Source: Gammaproteobacteria bacterium (GTDB taxonomy: Bacteria; Pseudomonadota; Gammaproteobacteria; Ga0077536). Taken from it: 9,606 nt of DNA. The DNA is taken from positions 1-9,606 of the forward strand of contig DAOWDI010000109.1 of assembly GCA_030639105.1 (NCBI GenBank), in the 5' to 3' direction. Below, one piece after another: positions 5,117 through 9,606 of the stretch (its first letter is position 1; each line of letters starts with the position of its first letter). The notes beneath the pieces were generated by a model. That model was given only the letters and a program-made list of their open reading frames with translations. It had not been told where the DNA came from and ran no database searches. Both the position numbers and the translations under genes were made by a program.

Positions 5117-6855
5117 ATCAGGAGGCTGGTCGGATTACCGACCACTCGCGGGCCGCTGAATGGCGGCTGTTCCGGGGCAATGATTTTGCCCATGCGGACG
5201 ACTCGCCGCCATTCTTCATCGACCATATCGGCGCGGTGATTATGGTGGAGGTCATCGGCGAGCTGACAAAATTCATCGATCCTCTCGGTCATGTAGTAGA
5301 CCTCAATTAAACGTAGTTTGGCGGAGTAGTTTCGCGGCGTCGTCGCGATGACATCGGATAGCAGCGCCTCGGCTTCCGCGTAGCGTCCGTGAGCGATATT
5401 TAGATTGATTTCGCCATCCTCCATGGTCGCTGTCGTCAAGCTCTCGCTGCCCGCGGCCGCAACCTGTCGTTCCTGCGTTACTTGCAAATTGTTGCCGCCG
5501 GCACGCTGCTGAAGTATCCGTTGGACCTCGGTCTCCATCTCGATACGGCTCTTGGCCTTGGCCGCGATCTCGGCCTTACGGTCTGCCTCCTGAGCATGAT
5601 ATCGCTTTTCGATATCATGCTTACGGCTGGCGACGATGGTCCTACGGATGCGGTAGCAGATCAGGCCTGCCGCAACGATCGCTAATAAACCGAGAAGGGC
5701 TGACCGGAATGAGGTCGACGCAAAAATCGAACCGGTCGCCTGTGCATCCACCGCCATATCTACGCCCTTATCTGTGACACTATGATCGGCGCTGGAAGCA
5801 TTTGGAACGCTTATGATGGGCGGTTCGGATTGTGGTTCTCTGACGACTGGCTTCGTCGTGGCTGCTACAGTAGGCGATCCTGGCGGCGCTTGTAGATCGG
5901 CCGCGCCGGTGGTGGTTTCAGCCGCGCTATTGGTCCGATTTGACTGACTATCGTAACGCGCCTTGAGGGCCGTATATCTTTCTTTCAGGGCCCCGAGTTC
6001 CGCGGCGAGTTCCGGATTTCGCGCCTGCCATTGGGTTGTCGGCTTCGGCATATTCGCTGCGGCGTGCTGGTCCACATCGATACTCGTCGAGTGCGCTTCG
6101 ACCTCCGTGGCTGGTGAGGCCGCTATTGGAAATTTGGCGGTTCTCATTCCACCTTGCAGCGATTGCCTGGCACCATCCGCTGCTGGCGTCTCGGTTTGGG
6201 CAGCAATCACACCGGGCAGATATAAAAGCGCCCCTAGCATGATCTTGTTTTGATTTCCGTTGATGAACGCTTGAGGATTCGCCGCAAAAATCTGCTCGGC
6301 GACAGTCGCCGTATTTGCACTGCTGATGCGACGGGCGATCCCCCAGAGGGTGTCTCCACGCGCCACCGTGTAAGTTGGTCCATCGATCAGAGTGGTCACG
6401 ATTGAGCGCGATTGTCCTCGAGGTGTGCTTACCCGTGGTCGCTTACTGACCGCGGGCGGGTCGAGCGCCAAGACAAAGTTACGCGAGATCGCAACGTCTC
6501 CAGCGAAGACTTTCAGACGAAGGGCTACAATCGGTTCGAAGATCGGTATATCGCTAGAGATGCGAACATAGGAAATTCCGCTCGTAGATTGTTCGAGTCG
6601 CGCTTCCATGCCGTTGATGAGCTGCGTGAGACGTGCGTTCCTCAAATACGAAATGTCCGGGGAGATCTTGAAGCGGAGCGGTTGCGCCTTGTCCTTGGGG
6701 CTAAGCCATAGTCCAACGGTAGCATTTAGAGGTTCACCCATGCGTGAGTGGGGATTTATTTCCCCCATTTGGAAGGCGTGAACGGTAACTGTAAAGAATG
6801 AAACTGCTAGAACGACGATTACTTCTAGGGCTGTCATCGAGTGTCGATTTCGCAT
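5098..6855 (-). CDS. fimV: FimV/HubP-like polar cell-envelope protein with LysM domain, 585 aa (short form)
   Basis: FimV/HubP proteins are single-pass inner-membrane polar hubs that bind peptidoglycan and support type IV pili, twitching or chromosome-pole functions. Seen here in order: signal peptide (1-27, ending VHA); the FimV N-terminal domain (about 28-132, MGEINPHSRMGEPLNATVGL onward); a LysM domain (161-215, TYTVARGDTLWGIA to LYLPGV); a short coiled coil (283-303); a Pro/Thr-rich linker; one transmembrane helix (385-401) followed by RIRR; and a cytoplasmic TPR-like helix set (481-560) ending EEWRRVVRMGKIIAP, as in FimV. Relatives are usually 700-1000 residues or more and end in a conserved C-terminal domain. 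That domain is missing here, and the protein stops in PLPLP. The ATG at 6855 is weakly supported by a poor Shine-Dalgarno. The name rests on architecture. Confidence 0.9.
   Translation of the reverse strand: MRNRHSMTALEVIVVLAVSFFTVTVHAFQMGEINPHSRMGEPLNATVGLWLSPKDKAQPLRFKISPDISYLRNARLTQLINGMEARLEQSTSGISYVRISSDIPIFEPIVALRLKVFAGDVAISRNFVLALDPPAVSKRPRVSTPRGQSRSIVTTLIDGPTYTVARGDTLWGIARRISSANTATVAEQIFAANPQAFINGNQNKIMLGALLYLPGVIAAQTETPAADGARQSLQGGMRTAKFPIAASPATEVEAHSTSIDVDQHAAANMPKPTTQWQARNPELAAELGALKERYTALKARYDSQSNRTNSAAETTTGAADLQAPPGSPTVAATTKPVVREPQSEPPIISVPNASSADHSVTDKGVDMAVDAQATGSIFASTSFRSALLGLLAIVAAGLICYRIRRTIVASRKHDIEKRYHAQEADRKAEIAAKAKSRIEMETEVQRILQQRAGGNNLQVTQERQVAAAGSESLTTATMEDGEINLNIAHGRYAEAEALLSDVIATTPRNYSAKLRLIEVYYMTERIDEFCQLADDLHHNHRADMVDEEWRRVVRMGKIIAPEQPPFSGPRVVGNPTSLLMPLPLP
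5593..5621. repeat. Perfect 12-bp inverted repeat inside the fimV-like gene
   Basis: AGCATGATATCG (5593-5604) and CGATATCATGCT (5610-5621) are exact reverse complements around a 5-nt loop, CTTTT. On the transcript this would be a stable hairpin with an AAAAG loop. It lies in the codons just after the transmembrane helix (residues about 412-421, KHDIEKRYHA). No neighbouring copies were seen, so it is not an obvious dispersed repeat. Confidence 0.8.
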
Positions 6856-7052
6856 TGTCCCGTACCTGGCTTAACGTATGGAATCAGACAGTCTTCTTCT
6901 TATAATCAAGATCCTAGACGAATCGTCATCTCAAATGTATGAACTAGTATGCGCCTGTAAACCTTGTTTACAATCTCAATCTGGATTGCAGGACCGTTAT
7001 CGGCCGTCCAGCCCATAACTTGTGTCGAGCAGCCAACCCGGCCCCATGATGC
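6856..7052. other. Divergent intergenic region between the fimV-like and methyltransferase genes
   Basis: This 197-bp stretch must hold promoters for both directions. For fimV, TATAAG (6904-6899, minus strand) matches five of six -10 positions. Its best -35 partner (ATGACG or TGACGA, about 6923-6929) is 18-19 bp away and weak. The centre carries the palindrome TGTAAAC-CTT-GTTTACA and a smaller CAATC-TG-GATTG repeat (6977-6988). No convincing plus-strand promoter was recognised. Confidence 0.45.
6956..6972. promoter_or_regulatory. 17-bp perfect palindrome, candidate operator
   Basis: TGTAAAC (6956-6962), a CTT spacer, and GTTTACA (6966-6972) form an exact inverted repeat midway between the two divergent genes. 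Its form is that of a dimeric helix-turn-helix regulator site. The half-sites resemble a TyrR box (TGTAAA...TTTACA), but the gap is 5 rather than 6 bp, so no regulator is assigned. Confidence 0.5.
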
Positions 7053-7673
7053 ATGGTAGAGAATTTGGACTTTCCTAATCCGATGAAGAATGGCGTTTTT
7101 GATGAAGAATATTATGCCCGATATTACAGGGATCGGATAACGCGCGTTGCGGATCCGGTTCATTTCGTTCGATTAGGGCGGTTCATCAGCGCCTACTGTG
7201 GACTCTTGGGAATAGGGATCCGCTCGATACTGGATCTAGGGTGCGGCATCGGAACGTTGAGGAAGCCATTGCTAAAACGTTTCCCGAAGGCCACCTATAC
7301 GGGCGTCGATATCAGTCCGTATGCGTGTGCGAAATTCGGCTGGGAGTGCGCGTCGGTGAGTGAGTACTCATCGCTCGACAGCTTTGATCTCGTCATTTGC
7401 CACGACGTACTGCAATATCTCTCGGACAAAGACGCCGGGGCCGCAATAAGAAATCTCAATGCCTTATGCCGTAGCGTCCTTTACTTCAGCGTTCTGACCA
7501 AGGAAGATTGGAGCGACAACTGCAACAAGTCTCTTACTGATTCCGACGTCAATCTGCGTTCAACAAACTGGTATCGACGCAGGTTGCGGCGATATTTTCA
7601 CAACCTCGGCGGTGGGGTTTATGTGAGCCGGAAACTCGATATTGTTTTATATTCGCTCGAGCATCTCGATTGA
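7053..7673 (+). CDS. Class I SAM-dependent methyltransferase, 206 aa
   Basis: A small Methyltransf_25/11-type enzyme of unknown substrate. After an N-terminal FDEEYYARYYRDRITRV segment (16-32), motif I is ILDLGCGIGTLR (59-70). The acidic ribose-binding residue is Asp86 (YTGVDISPYA), and the strand FDLVICHDVLQYL (111-123) follows. The C-terminal third (about 150-206) has an Arg-rich RRRLRRYF patch. The second in-frame ATG (7083, residue 11) is a reasonable alternative start that would put FDEEYY close to the N-terminus. Neither ATG has a recognisable Shine-Dalgarno. It is transcribed alone, diverging from fimV and converging on msrB. It is not close in sequence to the methyltransferase at 3077, apart from the common fold. 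Confidence 0.88.
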   Translation: MVENLDFPNPMKNGVFDEEYYARYYRDRITRVADPVHFVRLGRFISAYCGLLGIGIRSILDLGCGIGTLRKPLLKRFPKATYTGVDISPYACAKFGWECASVSEYSSLDSFDLVICHDVLQYLSDKDAGAAIRNLNALCRSVLYFSVLTKEDWSDNCNKSLTDSDVNLRSTNWYRRRLRRYFHNLGGGVYVSRKLDIVLYSLEHLD

Positions 7674-7683
7674 GAGTTCGTGG

Positions 7684-7704
7684 CGCGGCAGCCGAAGGTC
7701 CGCG
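7684..7704. terminator. Weak stem-loop between convergent methyltransferase and msrB genes
   Basis: CGCGG (7684-7688) can pair with CCGCG (7700-7704) over an 11-nt loop in the 50-bp gap between the two stop codons. The stem is short and has no T-tract, so its role as a terminator is only suggested by position. Confidence 0.25.
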
Positions 7705-7723
7705 GGATGTCAAGAAATAGGGG

Positions 7724-8284
7724 TTACGCCTCAAAAGGAATAAAATGTAGGGCGAGCCCATTGTTGCACCACCGTTCACCGGTGAGCGCGGGACCGTCTT
7801 TGAAAATGTGACCCTGATGACCGCCGCACTTGAGACAGTGATATTCAGTGCGCGGCCAAATCAAGCCGAAGTCCGACTTTGTCCCGAGATGACCGGGAAT
7901 GTTGGTGAAGAAGCTTGGCCAGCCCGTGCCGCTGTCGTATTTCATCTCCGTACTGAACAAGGGTAAGCTACAGGCGCGGCACATAAATATGCCTGGACGC
8001 TTTTCATCATTGAGGGCACTGGAAAATGGCCTTTCCGTGTCTTCCTCAAATAGCACATCGAATGCTTCGCGGGGCAACTTGCTGCGCCATTCTTCCGGCG
8101 TACGGTTCCGTGGTGCCGCGTCACTGGCGACGACGGCCGAGGCAGCCAGGAAGTCCCGCCACCGTGCTTGTATCGCGACGATGGATGGTGCTTCGATCGC
8201 CGCTGCCGCCAACCGGACCTTGGGGGAGATCAACGGCGCTACGCTCAGTCCGAGGACGCCGGTCAGGAATTTTCGCCGGCTCAC
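7724..8284 (-). CDS. msrB: Peptide-methionine (R)-S-oxide reductase MsrB, Tat-exported, 186 aa
   Basis: MsrB reduces the R isomer of methionine sulfoxide in proteins. The N-terminus SRRKFL followed by a hydrophobic stretch is a twin-arginine signal, so the enzyme should act outside the cytoplasm. The fold is complete. Zinc ligands are C102/C105 (CRAC) and C150/C153 (CLKC), DSGTGWPSFF is the substrate loop, CGGHQGHIFKDGP replaces the usual CGAHLGHVF, and the catalytic Cys is C173 in RWCNNGLALHF. The position where many MsrBs carry the resolving Cys (SGCGWPSF) is Thr120, and no other cysteine exists. The start is a GTG with AGGAG (8291-8295) 6 nt upstream. It lies 63 bp downstream of gshA on the same strand and may be cotranscribed. 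Confidence 0.96.
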   Translation of the reverse strand: MSRRKFLTGVLGLSVAPLISPKVRLAAAAIEAPSIVAIQARWRDFLAASAVVASDAAPRNRTPEEWRSKLPREAFDVLFEEDTERPFSSALNDEKRPGIFMCRACSLPLFSTEMKYDSGTGWPSFFTNIPGHLGTKSDFGLIWPRTEYHCLKCGGHQGHIFKDGPALTGERWCNNGLALHFIPFEA

Positions 8285-8290
8285 GGGAGA

Positions 8291-8295
8291 CTCCT
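8291..8295 (-). promoter_or_regulatory. Shine-Dalgarno of msrB, supports the GTG start
   Basis: AGGAG on the minus strand lies 6 nt before the GTG at 8284. It sets a start at exactly the residue that begins the SRRKFL twin-arginine motif. Confidence 0.75.
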
Positions 8296-8347
8296 ATCGA
8301 TGACCCTAGATGATATTGGTGTGGTTCGCCGGTCAAAAGTTCAATTA

Positions 8348-9606
8348 TTATCCCGAAGAATTCAATGTTTCGTTGAAGTATCGCCGCAGGAACTCGTCCA
8401 ATTCAATCTCATCGCTTCCCTCCATTTCCTTCTGGCGTCGAATAGACTCCGCGGCGAGCGCGTGGAACTCGGCGGCCTTGTCCGCATCCATGCGTCGACC
8501 TCGAAAATACCGCTCGTGGCTTTCCGATAAGGCGAATGCATACTTGGCGAATGGCAGCCCGGTCTCGTGCATCGCGGCAAGGATCTGTGCGGAAGGGAGT
8601 AGGTCAAAGTCTTGCAAATTCGCGCGCTGTCGATCCACGGAGCGTTTGTATACGGGCTCCGGACGGCCGGAATCAAGCGCGGTACAGATTGCCTCGACGC
8701 TGTCAAGGATATCTTCCGCCCATGTCTTGAGCGGTTTCGTGGAGTTTTTGAGCTGCAAATGCAATCCTGGCTCCCGTCCACGTAGCGCGACGGTCAGTTC
8801 ATTGTATTGAATCGTTCTCCACTCAGACTCGGAGATTGTGGGGCTATGTTCGAGCAGGCAGAATATAAGAAATGCTTCCATGAATCTCAGTTGATTGACA
8901 TCTACCCCATTTGGTTCGAAGGCATTGACGTCCAATGCTCTAATTTCGACATATTCGACGCCGCGATCGCGTAGCGCAACGGTCGGCTTCTCACCCGGCC
9001 GCGTTACCCGTTTCGGCCGTACAAAACTGTAATACTCGTTCTCGATTTGCAGCACGTTCGTATTGAGTTGCACGTATTCATCGCCGTCCGTGATCCCAAT
9101 CGCTTCATATTCGGGGTAGGGGGTTTCTATTGCGATACGGAGACTATCGACATAGTTGTCGAGACTATCGTAAGAAATCGTAAGCGCCGACTGGTTCTTG
9201 TTTTTATAACCAATATCGCTCATACGCAGCGAAGTTGCATAGGGCAGATAGTGAGTGCCCGAATCGAATGCCTTGAAGCGTGTCGTCCGGCCAGCGAGAA
9301 AGGACTTGCAGACGGCCGGCGAGTTGCCAAATAAAAATGAAACCAGCCAGCCGAGCCGGTGAAAATTACGGATCAAACCAAAATAATGCTCGTCGATAAA
9401 GTCTCTAAGAAGCCCGGCATCTTCTTCCTCTTCCTGAAACACGGGCCAGAAATCGGCAGGTAAGGAGTAGTTGAAATGGACGCCGGCGATCGTCTGCATC
9501 GTCCTGCCATACCGGTAGCCAAGACCATTTCTGTAAATCGTCTTCATGCGACCGACATTCGACTCGCCGTAATATGCGAGCGGTATTTCCCTATCGTCCG
9601 GAATAC
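8348..9606 (-). CDS. gshA: Glutamate-cysteine ligase (proteobacterial GshA type), N-terminus outside window
   Basis: GshA joins glutamate and cysteine with ATP, the first and usually rate-limiting step of glutathione synthesis in the cytoplasm. The 418 residues visible, of about 520 usual, align well with E. coli GshA. Anchors are YYGESNVGRMKT at the window edge, GYRYGRTMQTIAGVHFNYSLP, LPYATSLRMSDIGY, LQIENEYYSFVRPKRV, EYVEIRALDVNAFEPNGVD and the C-terminal SIRRQKEMEGSDEIELDEF. The frame stays open to the right edge above the first internal ATG (9547), so the true start is beyond base 9606 and roughly 100 residues are missing. No damage is visible in the part seen. msrB follows 63 bp downstream without an obvious terminator. 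Confidence 0.98.
   Translation of the reverse strand, partial: IPDDREIPLAYYGESNVGRMKTIYRNGLGYRYGRTMQTIAGVHFNYSLPADFWPVFQEEEEDAGLLRDFIDEHYFGLIRNFHRLGWLVSFLFGNSPAVCKSFLAGRTTRFKAFDSGTHYLPYATSLRMSDIGYKNKNQSALTISYDSLDNYVDSLRIAIETPYPEYEAIGITDGDEYVQLNTNVLQIENEYYSFVRPKRVTRPGEKPTVALRDRGVEYVEIRALDVNAFEPNGVDVNQLRFMEAFLIFCLLEHSPTISESEWRTIQYNELTVALRGREPGLHLQLKNSTKPLKTWAEDILDSVEAICTALDSGRPEPVYKRSVDRQRANLQDFDLLPSAQILAAMHETGLPFAKYAFALSESHERYFRGRRMDADKAAEFHALAAESIRRQKEMEGSDEIELDEFLRRYFNETLNSSG

Noticed and set aside
6956..6972. TyrR box
   Set aside because: The half-sites fit, but the spacer is 5 rather than 6 bp, and neither flanking gene is an aromatic amino-acid gene.
8310..8810. 166-residue plus-strand open frame opposite the gshA 3' end
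   Set aside because: The opposite strand encodes well-conserved GshA sequence throughout. This frame has no motif and is a shadow.

Overview
The window looks like an ordinary chromosomal segment of a gammaproteobacterium with roughly 55-60% GC. The pointers are a proteobacterial-type glutamate-cysteine ligase (GshA), a FimV/HubP-like LysM polar protein, a Tat-exported MsrB, and a small heat-shock gene behind a near-consensus sigma-32 promoter. No species can be named from the sequence. No defence island, phage, CRISPR array, tRNA or rRNA was seen.

Layout. Positions 1-323 hold the 3' part of an IS200/IS605-family TnpA gene. It is more AT-rich than its surroundings and is broken by an in-frame amber codon. 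Just after it comes a set of short inverted repeats (364-417) that is probably the element's right end. A large secreted Sel1-repeat protein (494-3049, +) follows. It is trailed 27 bp later by a METTL7/UbiE-like SAM methyltransferase (3077-3691, +), and a perfect 9-bp hairpin closes this unit. On the minus strand, and convergent with it, are a small heat-shock protein (3746-4195), a probable lipoprotein with a C-terminal coiled coil (4321-4965), and a short FimV-like protein (5098-6855). A 197-bp divergent spacer with a perfect 17-bp palindrome separates fimV from a second small SAM methyltransferase (7053-7673, +). The right end holds a minus-strand gshA-msrB pair, with gshA running off the window edge.

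How the genes fit together. gshA (glutathione synthesis) and msrB (repair of oxidised methionine in exported proteins) are co-directional and 63 bp apart, so they may form a thiol/oxidative-stress unit that works in two compartments. The hsp20 gene should respond to heat through sigma-32. The Sel1 protein, the lipoprotein and the FimV-like protein are all predicted cell-envelope proteins, but nothing in the sequence proves that they act together.

I do not see a clearly new multi-gene system. The observations most worth following are: the modular 2+2+4 architecture of the Sel1 protein; the FimV-like protein that appears to lack the usual C-terminal domain and ends in a hexanucleotide repeat that itself supplies the stop codon; a perfect 12-bp hairpin inside fimV; an MsrB with no cysteine beyond the four zinc ligands and the catalytic one; and the unassigned palindrome between fimV and the methyltransferase gene.
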